A stretch of 64,000 bases of DNA, from assembly GCF_007971385.1 (NCBI RefSeq), contig NZ_CP042434.1, forward strand, positions 4,960,001 through 5,024,000, read 5' to 3'. How positions within the stretch are numbered: position 1 is the stretch's first letter; every line of letters starts with the position of its first letter. The notes beneath the pieces are model-generated. The model was not told the origin of the DNA, searched no databases, and saw nothing but the letters and a program-made list of their open reading frames with translations. Source of the DNA: Arachidicoccus ginsenosidivorans. GTDB lineage: Bacteria; Bacteroidota; Bacteroidia; Chitinophagales; Chitinophagaceae. Both the position numbers and the translations under genes were made by a program. Of this stretch, positions 38,534 through 48,554 are shown piece by piece.

Positions 38534-38821
38534 TCAATATAAATTATTATCCTTTCCTGCAACGATTTTATTAAAATTACTCATCTTTCCCTCCTCGGTG
38601 GTGTCCTGATAGAAAAATTGTAGCGCTTCGCTGTCAAATATTTTAAAAAACTTATCCCAGGAAATCGGCATTAGTGCGTTTTCATTGCTATAACCTGGAA
38701 TATCAATACGCAAAATAGCGCTATCATCATTTTTTGAAGCCTGAAAGATACTAGGTCTGCCTTCCCGGGCTTCTACCCAGGCTTTAATTGCTTCGTGATT
38801 GGTGGTCGTCTGTGAATGCAT
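38534..38821 (-). CDS. small conserved protein, HETxxxWxExRxGxP type
   Basis: 95 residues, no signal peptide. The pattern NHEAIKAWVEAREGRPSIFQ, ILRIDIPGY, ISWDKFFKIFDSEALQFFYQ and GKMSNFNKIV matches a small Bacteroidota and cyanobacterial family. That family is often left hypothetical, and is sometimes labelled glucan branching enzyme by mistaken transfer. The function is unknown. It stands just before a cluster of stress and storage-carbohydrate genes. Confidence 0.7.
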   Translation of the reverse strand: MHSQTTTNHEAIKAWVEAREGRPSIFQASKNDDSAILRIDIPGYSNENALMPISWDKFFKIFDSEALQFFYQDTTEEGKMSNFNKIVAGKDNNLY

Positions 38822-39542
38822 TGTTGATCGTTTAATGTTATTATTATATTTAATGCTTTACAATACTAAAAACTTTTATAACAGCCATATAGCTGTTTTA
38901 GGGTCATTATCTATGGCTCACAATACATGCCAGAATAAATTTACTAGATGCAACCATAATTGACACTCTTAAGCTTTAAATTGTAACCATGCTTTTTGCT
39001 TGAGGTAATTAATGCCCAGATCATCCCAACTATACCCTCTTTTTGCTTACCTGTCGTGAAAAATGCCCTTGTTTGCAAACGAGATAACATGAAATTGTAA
39101 AGGAGATCATAATTTGCAAAGTTTAGGCATCCATCTTAACCAGAAGGTCTGAAATGGTTCAAAAAAGGACTGCGGTGCCTAGCTGGTGGAAACATTTGTT
39201 GACTGAATATAATAATCTTACGTACATAACAATAACCTGCTATCTGCTATTCATTTAAGGGGTTAAGCCTCCGCATTATGTACTAAGATTGCTACAATGT
39301 GTGGCTGCTTATAAATGAGGTAAATGTTTTATTACCAAACTTTTAAAATAACGAATTTATAAAAGTAACATCCTTATAAATCATAAGTAAAACAATATCA
39401 GCTACAGGGTGCCAGGCTGGCATTGTTTGCTTTGGGAAAAAGCTACCCTTATTACAATTATGGACTAAAATTAGCAGCTTATCCTTTTATAGCACCTGTT
39501 GATCTACTTGCCAATACATTAATAAACGATAAATACTTATTT
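38822..39542. other. intergenic region upstream of the glycosyltransferase
   Basis: About 720 bp between divergent genes. An in-frame upstream extension of the glycosyltransferase (from 39423) is open but does not look like part of the protein. TGCCAGGCTGGCA at 39409-39421 is a short palindrome. No other gene or repeat was seen. Confidence 0.4.
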
Positions 39543-40652
39543 ATGAAAATTGCACAAATTGCCCCTTTAATTGAATCTGTCCCACCCAAATTTTACGGGG
39601 GCACTGAAAGAGTGGTTCATTATCTGACAGAAGAGCTGGTGGCAATGGGCCATGAGGTTACCTTATTTGCCAGTGGGGATTCTTGTAGTAGTGCAACACT
39701 GATTCCTATTGTCGGTAAATGCCTTAGAATGGACACCCAATGCAGCAATCCTATCACCTATCAAGTTATTCAATTAAAAGAGGTTATGGCTAGAGCTGAT
39801 TCCTTTGATTTACTTCATTTTCACACTGATTTTCTGCATTTCCCCTGGCTGGAAAATAGCAATATACCGCATTTAACCACGCTGCATGGCAGACAAGATA
39901 TGGCAGAGAATATTGCCATTTACAGAAATTTTCCCAATGAACTTATCGTATCTATTTCAAATAATCAACGTCAACCGCTGCCGGCAGCAGGGTGGCTATC
40001 CACTGTTTACCATGGACTCCCCCTGGATTTACATCATACAGGTAGTGGACAAGGTGGGTATCTGGCCTTTTTAGGAAGAATTTCTCCGGAAAAAGGAATT
40101 GAACAGGCCATTGAAATTGCCATTGAGGCAAATCTTCCCTTGAAAATTGCGGCCAAGGTCGACCCTTCTGAGGTTAATTATTTTGAAGGATTTATCAAAC
40201 ACTTATTAAATCATCCATTGATTGAGTTTATTGGGGAAATAACAGAATGGGAGAAAACCGATTTTCTGGGGAATGCCAAGGCGCTTCTCTTTCCAATAAG
40301 CTGGGAAGAGCCATTTGGCATGGTGCTGATTGAAGCGATGAGTTGCGGCACACCAGTCATTGCCTATCCTAGAGGATCCGTTGCTGAGATCATTCGAGAT
40401 GGTATAGACGGCTTCCTGGTCCATACTGTTCAGGAGGCGATTACTGCCATTCAACATGTAGATCGGCTAAGCAGGTCCGTTATCAGACAGGGCTTCGAAA
40501 ACAGATTTACCGCACGTAAAATGGCTGAGCGTTACCTAAATGCCTATCATAAGGTGATCGGCTCAATTCAAGAAAAAACCAGGCGTTTGGCACCCAGAAG
40601 CAATAAATGGACGGAGCCTACCCATCAGCAGCTGGTCACAAAAGTTATTTAA
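39543..40652 (+). CDS. glycosyltransferase family 4 (GT-B fold)
   Basis: I choose ATG 39543 (MKIAQIAPLIESVPPKFYGG), which starts exactly at the family N-terminus; the frame is open 40 codons further but without homology-like sequence. Length 369. The N-terminal Rossmann half has the glycine loop FYGGTERVVHYL; the C-terminal half has FLGRISPEKGIEQAIEIA and the donor-site EEPFGMVLIEAMSCGTPVIA (EX7E). It is followed by the glycogen-debranching-type gene with 23 bp spacing, so both probably act on storage or stress carbohydrates. Donor and acceptor are unknown. Confidence 0.9.
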   Translation: MKIAQIAPLIESVPPKFYGGTERVVHYLTEELVAMGHEVTLFASGDSCSSATLIPIVGKCLRMDTQCSNPITYQVIQLKEVMARADSFDLLHFHTDFLHFPWLENSNIPHLTTLHGRQDMAENIAIYRNFPNELIVSISNNQRQPLPAAGWLSTVYHGLPLDLHHTGSGQGGYLAFLGRISPEKGIEQAIEIAIEANLPLKIAAKVDPSEVNYFEGFIKHLLNHPLIEFIGEITEWEKTDFLGNAKALLFPISWEEPFGMVLIEAMSCGTPVIAYPRGSVAEIIRDGIDGFLVHTVQEAITAIQHVDRLSRSVIRQGFENRFTARKMAERYLNAYHKVIGSIQEKTRRLAPRSNKWTEPTHQQLVTKVI

Positions 40653-40675
40653 TTGCATTAAAGTCACAAATCGTC

Positions 40676-42901
40676 ATGGATTTATTAACCAGTAATACAA
40701 CAGAAACCCGGCTAAAATCCCAGCAGGAACACAAACTTTCCGGGGACAGGTACCATATTCAACCTGATAGTAAACATAGCGGCGAGAAAAGTACGGTGCT
40801 CAATCATGCCAATAGTTTTGCTTTAATGGACTCCTGGGGTGATATTTATCCTGCAGCGTCAGGGTCAGATGGCATTTATCACAGAGGTACGCGCTTTATC
40901 AACGAATGGGTTTTGACCATTGACGGCAAAAAGCCTTTACTGTTAGGCAGTACGATAAAACAGCACAACAATATTCATTCTGTGGATTTAACCAATCCTG
41001 TACTCGCCGCAGGTAAGATCCCTGAAAACACCCTTCATATATTCAGGCATCAACTCATGCTCGACGCAGGTTATTATGAAAGGATTACCTGCGTCAACTA
41101 TAATGAAAGTGACATTTCTTGTTCCTTATCCTTATATTTCGATGGGGATTTTAAAGATATTTTTGAGATTCGGGGTACCAAAAGGCAACTTGAGCCCGGA
41201 TCGGTGGAAAAAATCTGTCAGGATAGTCGTAGCGTGATACGCATAGAATATATGGGGCAGGATCATATAAAAAGAACCGCCGTCATTAAATATGAAGGAA
41301 GTCTGCTGGCCGATTGTCAGGTGCAAAAAATGGTGTTTGCCTTGCATCTGCAGCCCCATGAACAACAGCAGTTTCAGATAGCCGTCCATTTTATGATTGG
41401 TAGTGCTCCTAATGCTTCACTATGTTTTGACCAGGCCAAAAAGCAAATTCTGGAAGAACGCTCCATTCGGGATCACAAGCAGGCCCAGATAAGCTCAGAT
41501 AATATTAATCTGAATAACTGGCTCCACAGAGCCTATACGGATTTATTCTCTTTATATGCGGAAGTGGGCCAAAACCGATATATATATGCAGGTGTTCCCT
41601 GGTATAATACGCCCTTTGGCCGAGATGGTCTAATTACCGCTATTGAATTATTATGGATTCAGCCACAAATGGCCAAAAATGTGTTATTATTTCTGGCGCA
41701 CTGGCAAGCCCACACGTTCAGTAGTCAAAATGATGCTGAACCAGGCAAAATTCTCCATGAAGCCAGAGAGGGAGAAATGGCCAATACGGGCGAAATTCCT
41801 TTTAAGCGGTATTATGGGACAGTGGATGCAACACCACTTTTTATCCTTCTTGCCGGCAAGTATTATAAAAGGACGGGAGATCTGGCAGCTATTAAAGCCA
41901 TTTGGCCAGCAGTATTGGATGGCTTAGCCTGGATGGACATATCTGGGGACATTGATCAGGATCATTTTGTTGAATATCAATTCAAGAACCCCGATGCGCT
42001 GACCAATCAGGGCTGGAAGGATTCTGTAGATGCAATTATGCATAAGGATGGCACCTTGGCTAAAAGCCCAATTGCACTATGTGAAGTGCAGGGATATGCA
42101 TATGAAGCAAAACTTCTTGCTGCAGATATGGCAGCGGCACTTGAGCACCCACAGTTGGCAGAAAAATTAAGCAATAGTGCCGTTGAAATCCGGCGTAAAT
42201 TCAATGATATTTTTTGGGACGGCCGCCTTAAGTGTTTTGTTTTGGCCTTGGATGGAGAAAAAGAACCTTGCCGTGTATGCGCTTCCAATGCAGGGCATGC
42301 TTTATTTACTGGTATCGCGGATAAGGAAAAATCCGCTCAAACAATGCAGACCCTAATGTCTGCAAAAATGTTTAGCCTTTGGGGAATAAGAACACTGGCC
42401 AGTGACAGCGTAAAATTTAATCCCATGTCCTATCACAACGGCTCCATTTGGCCACATGACAATGCACTTATAGCCATGGGGTTTGCCAGGTATGGATTCA
42501 AATCAGCTGTCGTACAGATATTTAACGGCCTGTTTGAAGCGACAACTTTTATAGATTTAAATAGGCTACCAGAACTGTTTTGTGGTCTTAAAAAGAGAAA
42601 CGGAGAAGGCCCGACAGCCTATCCAGTAGCCTGTGCGCCACAGGCCTGGGCGGTAGGCAGTGTATTTTTGCTATTAGCCTCCCTTTTGGGGATAGAAATT
42701 GATGCCCCTAAAAAACAAATTGTCTTTCATGATCCTGTGTTGCCTGAAAAGGTTCAAGTGCTTCATATAGATCAACTTCTAATAAGCAATAATAGCTGTC
42801 AACTTACAGTAACAACCGGGTCATTCGGTCCACAAATCACCTTTGAAGATTTGCCGGAAGACTGGAGCTATAAAGTAAACAGGGATGAACTTTTTTGGTG
42901 A
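40676..42901 (+). CDS. amylo-alpha-1,6-glucosidase-type (glycogen debranching) enzyme
   Basis: I choose ATG 40676 (MDLLTSNTTETRLKSQQ), 741 residues. The N-terminal GDE_N_bis domain contains LMDSWGDIYPAASGSDGIYHRGTRF. The C-terminal (alpha/alpha)6 barrel (about 290-690) contains PWYNTPFGRDGLITAIE, EGEMANTGEIPF, NQGWKDSVDAIMHKDGTL and HNGSIWPHDNALIAMGFARYGF. These are the usual motifs of the stand-alone bacterial family, including the catalytic acid region in GWKDSVDA. It is co-transcribed with the GT4 gene and lies 39 bp before the Nei-like gene. Its role in glycogen or related glucan turnover is inferred. Confidence 0.92.
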   Translation: MDLLTSNTTETRLKSQQEHKLSGDRYHIQPDSKHSGEKSTVLNHANSFALMDSWGDIYPAASGSDGIYHRGTRFINEWVLTIDGKKPLLLGSTIKQHNNIHSVDLTNPVLAAGKIPENTLHIFRHQLMLDAGYYERITCVNYNESDISCSLSLYFDGDFKDIFEIRGTKRQLEPGSVEKICQDSRSVIRIEYMGQDHIKRTAVIKYEGSLLADCQVQKMVFALHLQPHEQQQFQIAVHFMIGSAPNASLCFDQAKKQILEERSIRDHKQAQISSDNINLNNWLHRAYTDLFSLYAEVGQNRYIYAGVPWYNTPFGRDGLITAIELLWIQPQMAKNVLLFLAHWQAHTFSSQNDAEPGKILHEAREGEMANTGEIPFKRYYGTVDATPLFILLAGKYYKRTGDLAAIKAIWPAVLDGLAWMDISGDIDQDHFVEYQFKNPDALTNQGWKDSVDAIMHKDGTLAKSPIALCEVQGYAYEAKLLAADMAAALEHPQLAEKLSNSAVEIRRKFNDIFWDGRLKCFVLALDGEKEPCRVCASNAGHALFTGIADKEKSAQTMQTLMSAKMFSLWGIRTLASDSVKFNPMSYHNGSIWPHDNALIAMGFARYGFKSAVVQIFNGLFEATTFIDLNRLPELFCGLKKRNGEGPTAYPVACAPQAWAVGSVFLLLASLLGIEIDAPKKQIVFHDPVLPEKVQVLHIDQLLISNNSCQLTVTTGSFGPQITFEDLPEDWSYKVNRDELFW

Positions 42902-42940
42902 CAAAATGGTTATGATCCGCCTCATAATAAAAAACAGATT

Positions 42941-43684
42941 ATGCCTGAAGGACCTACACTTGTTATTTTAAAAGAAGCGCTACAACCTTTCAAAAACAGA
43001 AAGGTGCTGCAAGTTGAAGGTAATAGTAAAATGCCGATTCAACGCATGCAGTCCAAAATGCTACTGGAAATCCGAACCTGGGGCAAACAATTGCTTTTGC
43101 GATTTAGTGGTTTTACACTGCGTATTCACTTTCTGCTTTTTGGATCTTATACCATTAATGAACCAAAGGAAAACAGGATCCCCAGACTAAGCCTGACTTT
43201 TAAAACCGGAACAATTTACTTTTATGCATGTTCCGTACGTTTGCTGGAAGAGCATCTAGATGATCTCTACTTGTGGCAGGCTGATATTATGAGCGACGAC
43301 TGGAACCCCAACAGAACCAAGGCTTTACTGCTTGAGCAACCAACACTTTTGATTTGCGACGCTCTTTTGACCCAGGAATTATTTGCCGGATCCGGCAATA
43401 TTATAAAAAATGAGGTGCTGTTCAGAAAACGTCTTCACCCCTTGAACAGTGTAGGTGATTTACCTGCCAAACAGCTAAATGCCATTATCAAGGATGTAAG
43501 GCAATATGCTTTTTTGTTTCTAAAATGGAAACAAAAATACACATTGAAAAAACACTGGTGTGTCCATAACAAATCCACCTGTCCAAGATGTCAAATCCCG
43601 CTAAAAAGGGCCTATCTGGGTAAATTTGAGCGAAGAACCTTTTACTGTGAAAATTGTCAGATTTTGTATGATCATAAAGATTAA
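42941..43684 (+). CDS. Fpg/Nei family DNA glycosylase (endonuclease VIII-like)
   Basis: 247 residues. The catalytic N-terminus MPEGP (Pro2 and Glu3 in coding numbering) is intact. The helix-two-turn-helix is near LLTQELFAGSGNIIKNEVLF, where the conserved GxGNI is clear. The C-terminal zinc finger has CPRCQIPLKRAYLGKFERRTFYC with the paired CENCQ. The family removes oxidised bases and cleaves the abasic site. Position in a cluster with LigD and Ku fits a DNA-damage or desiccation role. Whether it prefers pyrimidines (Nei) or purines (Fpg) cannot be decided by eye. Confidence 0.92.
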   Translation: MPEGPTLVILKEALQPFKNRKVLQVEGNSKMPIQRMQSKMLLEIRTWGKQLLLRFSGFTLRIHFLLFGSYTINEPKENRIPRLSLTFKTGTIYFYACSVRLLEEHLDDLYLWQADIMSDDWNPNRTKALLLEQPTLLICDALLTQELFAGSGNIIKNEVLFRKRLHPLNSVGDLPAKQLNAIIKDVRQYAFLFLKWKQKYTLKKHWCVHNKSTCPRCQIPLKRAYLGKFERRTFYCENCQILYDHKD

Positions 43685-43908
43685 GGATGGTTAGAAAAAA
43701 AAGATTGGCATAAACGGATTTCCCGACAGTCAACATTTCTGACCGACCTCTCTGTCCCACTTTAACTATGCTACTTTAACTTGCCTGCGGCCCTATCCTA
43801 CTAACCTGTTCTACTACTATATTCGATGATTCTATCCAACCACTTTACTTTCAATTACCAACATTTCAAACCAGTCTATCCGGCCGCCGAGGTTCGTGTG
43901 GATTAAAA

Positions 43909-46900
43909 TTATTTTACTTTGGCCAATATTTTTTTAAGATCGATACCCTTGCCCAATACAGGTTTAAATAAATCCCCAATTTTCTCCACCCTTTGCACGG
44001 CATTATGAATATTGAAATCTTCTCGTTTAAGACCTGTTTTGACTTCGGACCAATCCAGGGGCATGGATACTGTTGCGCCAGGTTTGGGACGGACAGAATA
44101 TGGGGCCGCGATGGTTGCCTGCGGACGGTTTTGTAGAAAATCCAAATACATTTTCCCTTGTCTATCTGCCACCGTTCTTTCTAATGTGGTAAATTTAGGC
44201 AACTGCTCGTGTACGGCGGTGACAATAAGTTTTGCAAATAGTTTGGATTGTTCATAACTATACTTATCACCCAGTGGTATATAAATATGTATGCCACTGG
44301 CACCACTTGTTTTAGGATAGCCTTCGACCCCCATACTTTCAAGTACTTCATGGGTTACCTGGGCTGCTGTGATGACTTCTTCAAAGGCCTTTTGTCCTTT
44401 TTTGTTTTTATCAGGATCTAAATCAATAATGCACCAGGTGGGATTTTCTGGTTTTTTAATGGTGCTGCTCCAGGGATTCATTTCTATACAGCCCAGTGAT
44501 GCCATGTATAACAAAGCTGCCATTCCATCTGCTACCAAAAAGTGTTTATCCGATTTATCACCTTCACTATGATATAAATAAAGACTTGCCCAGTCCGGCA
44601 CCTTTCCGGTAACATCCTTTTGATAAAAATTTTGTCCGGTGACCCCATCCGGGAAACGGTTTAGGGATTGGGGGCGTCCTTTTAAATAGGGTAAAATAAA
44701 GGGAGCCATCTGGTAATAGTAATTGATAAGCGTCCGTTTATCTATCTGCTCTTTTTTCCAGTATAATTTATCCAGGTTGGTAAATTGTAACTTTTTGCCC
44801 GCCACTGTCTTGACCTGCGTTTTTTCAGTTGGATTCAGTAGGGTTTTATGACCAGTTTTTCCCTCGATAGGCGCCATAGCGGTTTTCAGGTCGTCTTTGG
44901 TCTTAGTTATATTTGATATTTTCTTATTTGAAGTCACCCTCTTGGACTTTGACTTGATATCAGCTTCAGCCTTTGGTTGTTTGACAACCGCCTTCTTAGC
45001 TGCCTTTTTTGCTACCTTTTTTGAGATCTCCATAGTATTGTCTGTTTCATTTAGTAATTGTTGGGTACTGGTTTTTTCCTCCAAAACGACCTCCTTCGGA
45101 TCTTTGTCCGGCCGCAGTCCTTTAAAAGAAGGGTGACGAAATAACCCATCTGCTGTTCTTTCGCGGTAGCTAACCTCTCCCACTAGCCTGGGATTGAGCC
45201 AGGTAACATCACTGCCAGGTGGGTTGGGCCGAAATCTGGATGGTTTGTCTACATCTACCGCTTTTTCCAATGGGCTGGTTTTGCGTATATAGGGTTTAAA
45301 ATGCTTGAGTAAGGTAAGCTGATCTTTGTCACTAAAGCCAGTGCCGACTTTGCCAGCATACTGAACTTTCCCGTTTTTATAGACGCCAAGCAGTAAAGAG
45401 CTGAACTTTTTTGAAGAACCATGATTCAAGGTATACCCAATGAGGATGACTTCCTGTCTTAGTTCTACTTTAATTTTGAGCCAGGATTTGGAGCGGCGTC
45501 CAGATTCATAAATGCTGTCTGCTTTTTTGGCAACAATGCCTTCAAGACCTAATTCAGCCACACTACCCAAAAAGCCTATTCCGTTTTGCTTAACAAGGTA
45601 ACCAAGTCGGATATTTGTATCCACCTGGTTTTGCAGCACAATTTCTAAGACGGCCTTACGAATGGACAAGGGTAAATCACGTAAATCCTTTCCTTTATAC
45701 CATAGCAGATCAAATACATAATAAAGCAAAGTGCCATCCGACTCACTACGCCAATTCTGCAAAGCACCAAATTGCGGCATACCTGCCTCATCCACGACAA
45801 CGAGCTCTCCATCCAGGACCATTGTCTCGGTCAGCTTTTCCAGTGAAGTTCTTATTGGATAGTACTTTTGCTCAAAGTCTTTTTGATTACGACTTTTTAT
45901 GTGTACAGACGTTTTTGGCTGGGCTTTACCCTTGAGTTCCACATAAGCTATGGCGCGATATCCATCCCATTTGATTTCAAAATTCCATTCCGGATCGTCA
46001 AAAGGTGCGTCTACTAAAGTAGCCAGCATAGGCTGGATTTTTGTAGGCATCGCCGTCTCGGGCAATTTTTTCAGGATTTGCCGCCAATCTAAATTTTTCG
46101 CAACCGATTCTTCATCTTTAGGTGTCTTTTCTGCTGGTTTTGCCCTTTTAGGCTTATGACGCTTTGTTTCCCTGTCTCCTTTTTGGGACTTGGCTGAGTT
46201 ATGGTTGGTCTTGGGTGATGATTTTGGTGTTGATTTTGACGTTGATTTTTTCGCCTCTTTTTTTATGGCCTGTTTCTTTGGCGTTTTTTTAGATTCCTCA
46301 GTTGCACGTTTTGTGGGCGTCGCCTTTTTACTTGTCTTTTTACCATAGGTCTCAGAGGGCGCCTTTTCCATTTGTTGAATGGTCTTTCCGCTGATAACTG
46401 ACTTATCGAGTTTACTCAGGTCCTTTTTGCTAACCGCTTCATCCTTATGTTTTATAAGTAACCAGGCATTTTCTGCCATATTGCCTCCATGTGTCTTTAC
46501 CAAGGCAAATTCACCCTGCAACTTTTCACCAAATAACCTGAATTTGAGGTCTCCTGATTTTAGTCCCGCCAGTAAAGACTTTTCCATTGCCTTTTTGTTC
46601 TTTGCTTGTGAACCGTCAATGGGTTCATAAGTTCCTTCGTCCCAGACGATAACCGTTCCAGCACCATAGTTTCCTTTAGGGATAATGCCTTCAAAATCTT
46701 TATAGTCATATGGGTGATCTTCTACTTGCATAGCCAGGCGTTTAACGGCCGGATCCAGTGAAGGTCCTTTGGGAACCGCCCAACTTTTGAGCACCCCTTC
46801 CATTTCCAATCTAAAATCATAATGCAATCTGGAAGCGTCATGTTTTTGGATTACAAAATGCAATTTAGCTGCCGTTCCCTTACCTCCTTTGGGCTCTGGG

Positions 46901-46953
46901 GTTTGGTCAAAATGGCGTTTTTCTACATATTTTTTGAGGTTCTTTTCCGGCAT
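43909..46953 (-). CDS. ligD: multifunctional DNA ligase D (3'-phosphoesterase, ligase, polymerase)
   Basis: 1,014 residues. N-terminal phosphoesterase domain (about 20-170: FVIQKHDASRLHYDFRLEMEG and the downstream GxYGAGTVIVWDEGTYEP). A lysine- and threonine-rich linker of about 90 residues follows (about 195-290). The ATP ligase domain has the adenylated lysine at Lys328 in FEIKWDGYRA and the OB-fold to about 620. After a second lysine-rich linker comes the LigD-type AEP polymerase domain (about 725-1010: ADGMAALLYMASLGCIEMN, WCIIDLDPDK). The order PE-Lig-Pol differs from the mycobacterial Pol-PE-Lig order. With Ku it forms bacterial NHEJ. Confidence 0.95.
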   Translation of the reverse strand: MPEKNLKKYVEKRHFDQTPEPKGGKGTAAKLHFVIQKHDASRLHYDFRLEMEGVLKSWAVPKGPSLDPAVKRLAMQVEDHPYDYKDFEGIIPKGNYGAGTVIVWDEGTYEPIDGSQAKNKKAMEKSLLAGLKSGDLKFRLFGEKLQGEFALVKTHGGNMAENAWLLIKHKDEAVSKKDLSKLDKSVISGKTIQQMEKAPSETYGKKTSKKATPTKRATEESKKTPKKQAIKKEAKKSTSKSTPKSSPKTNHNSAKSQKGDRETKRHKPKRAKPAEKTPKDEESVAKNLDWRQILKKLPETAMPTKIQPMLATLVDAPFDDPEWNFEIKWDGYRAIAYVELKGKAQPKTSVHIKSRNQKDFEQKYYPIRTSLEKLTETMVLDGELVVVDEAGMPQFGALQNWRSESDGTLLYYVFDLLWYKGKDLRDLPLSIRKAVLEIVLQNQVDTNIRLGYLVKQNGIGFLGSVAELGLEGIVAKKADSIYESGRRSKSWLKIKVELRQEVILIGYTLNHGSSKKFSSLLLGVYKNGKVQYAGKVGTGFSDKDQLTLLKHFKPYIRKTSPLEKAVDVDKPSRFRPNPPGSDVTWLNPRLVGEVSYRERTADGLFRHPSFKGLRPDKDPKEVVLEEKTSTQQLLNETDNTMEISKKVAKKAAKKAVVKQPKAEADIKSKSKRVTSNKKISNITKTKDDLKTAMAPIEGKTGHKTLLNPTEKTQVKTVAGKKLQFTNLDKLYWKKEQIDKRTLINYYYQMAPFILPYLKGRPQSLNRFPDGVTGQNFYQKDVTGKVPDWASLYLYHSEGDKSDKHFLVADGMAALLYMASLGCIEMNPWSSTIKKPENPTWCIIDLDPDKNKKGQKAFEEVITAAQVTHEVLESMGVEGYPKTSGASGIHIYIPLGDKYSYEQSKLFAKLIVTAVHEQLPKFTTLERTVADRQGKMYLDFLQNRPQATIAAPYSVRPKPGATVSMPLDWSEVKTGLKREDFNIHNAVQRVEKIGDLFKPVLGKGIDLKKILAKVK

Positions 46954-47141
46954 AATCTACTTTTTTAAAATTACGTTTTTTAAAACAAGCAAAGCGTTAC
47001 AAATTAACACCCTATAAAGCACATAATCCATGCCGATGATGATTACCTAACTCCATGCCGGATAAATGTGCTGGGTTGCAATGGCCACCTCAAATGGGTA
47101 ATCAATTCTACAACCTTCATGCGCTTCAATACATTGGTATC

Positions 47142-47765
47142 TTATTTTTTTACCTCACTTTTTTTGATCTTGTCCTCCTTGGGCTCATTGGCTTCTATTT
47201 CTTCTTCAATCTGAGAGGTTTCCATTTCCTCGATAGAATGCGAGCGCTGTAGCTCTTTTTCCTTTTTGGAAATAGAGGATAACTTGATATAGTAATCTTT
47301 AATAAGCACCAGCTCCTCCTCCGTCAGATCTTCTACGTCAATTAACCGGTTACTCGCCCGCTTATTGGAGGCAATGAGTTCATTGAGTTTCATTTGCAGG
47401 GCCATAGTATCCTTATTTTGTGATTGTTGTATTACAAAAACCATTAGAAATGTAACAATGGTCGTTCCTGTATTAATCACCAATTGCCAGGTGTCGGAAT
47501 AATTAAAGATAGGGCCACTTATGGCCCAGGTGATAATCACCAGAAAGGCAATTATAAAAGCCCAAGGAGAACCAGTAACTACTGTTACTTTTCCTGAAAA
47601 GTGGTCAAAGACACGACCTAGTCGGCTTGGTTTTGGTCTTTTTGTGTCAGGTGCCGCTAAGGATGCTGCTGCGACGTCTTTATTCTTATCCTTCATAAGG
47701 GGGGGCGCAAGGTTGGGCTTTGCGGGTTTATTATTTTTAGCATTGTTGTTACTGTTAATTTTCAT
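47142..47765 (-). CDS. low-affinity iron permease family membrane protein
   Basis: 207 residues. A basic, disordered N-terminus (about 50 residues) is followed by two membrane helices (about 65-105) with FDHFSGKVTVVTGSPWAFIIAFLVI and IVTFLMVFVIQQSQNKDTMALQMKLNELI. This is the core pattern of the bacterial Fet4-like low-affinity iron permease family (PF04120). The C-terminal 40 residues are strongly charged (EEEIEANEPKEDKIKK). The bacterial members are short and their transport role is unproven. It lies between LigD and Ku. Confidence 0.82.
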   Translation of the reverse strand: MKINSNNNAKNNKPAKPNLAPPLMKDKNKDVAAASLAAPDTKRPKPSRLGRVFDHFSGKVTVVTGSPWAFIIAFLVIITWAISGPIFNYSDTWQLVINTGTTIVTFLMVFVIQQSQNKDTMALQMKLNELIASNKRASNRLIDVEDLTEEELVLIKDYYIKLSSISKKEKELQRSHSIEEMETSQIEEEIEANEPKEDKIKKSEVKK

Positions 47766-47836
47766 GATAATTGATTATATGTGGATTTTTAATATTTAAA
47801 ACACAACGAACTGATAACTGAGTTAGCGCAAAAAAA

Positions 47837-48327
47837 TTATGAGTTTTGTTTATGAACAAAACTAATCCTGCCGCTACTCTCCAGCATAGCGGACTGGATC
47901 AATTGAAGATGCTCTGTGTTCATTTCCAAACGCAGGCTTTGCATAAACTCCTGATAACTAATGCATGATTTTTTCAGGTTTTGCCAATAGAACTGTCCCT
48001 GCCCGTATAACAACACTGGTTTACCTTCTAATAAATAACTGAACCACTTATATTTAGCACAAAGCCAGGAAATGAACCTGTTAAGCAGTACCATTACCAG
48101 ACAAGCCGCGGTGGCTGGAAAAAATGGGGCATCTCCAATGATGATCTTTGAAAGGACCGATCCTACGACAATGAGAATCACATAATCAAGTGCAGATTTT
48201 TTCCCGAAAATCTGCCAGCCGCCTATCCTTAATAATAAATAACCGGCCCAGAAAATGACGCCACCCCAAGTGCCATTTGACTAACGGAGATTGACTCAGC
48301 CTGGCCCCATAAATTCGCGTCGAACAT
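47837..48327 (-). pseudogene. DUF421 (YetF-like) membrane protein, one frameshift
   Basis: Start ATG 48327 (MFDANLWGQAESISVSQMALG). Adding one base in the C4 run 48264-48267 joins VIFWAGYLLLRIGGWQIFGKKSALDYVILIVVGSVLS and on to KPVLLYGQGQFYWQNLKKSCISYQEFMQSLR. Repaired length 163 residues, with three membrane helices and a C-terminal cytoplasmic domain typical of DUF421/YetF. The family is common in stress gene clusters, and the role is unknown. Without repair only the last 114 residues are read. Confidence 0.8.
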
Positions 48328-48554
48328 ATCGGTAATTTAATAAAATAAAAAAGGTGTGTCACAGACAGCTATCTAAATTCGTACCAATTTGCAAAGACTT
48401 AGCCTGGGATTAGCTCTTCTAAGGATGTAAATTAAGTTTAATTACTAATGGATAGAAGGGACTAGTAAATGTCAGATATCATGGAACGATTTATGTATTA
48501 TAAAAAAAGGAATAAAGCAATCTTACATTCTTTTTACACATAAAATTTATAGTT

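Noticed and set aside
39423..39542. Forty extra N-terminal codons on the GT4 glycosyltransferase
   Set aside because: The family begins at MKIAQIAP (39543); the upstream codons have no matching sequence.
47055..47252. Plus-strand hydrophobic frame overlapping the iron permease C-terminus
   Set aside because: It is antisense to a supported gene and its composition is explained by the lysine-rich coding strand.
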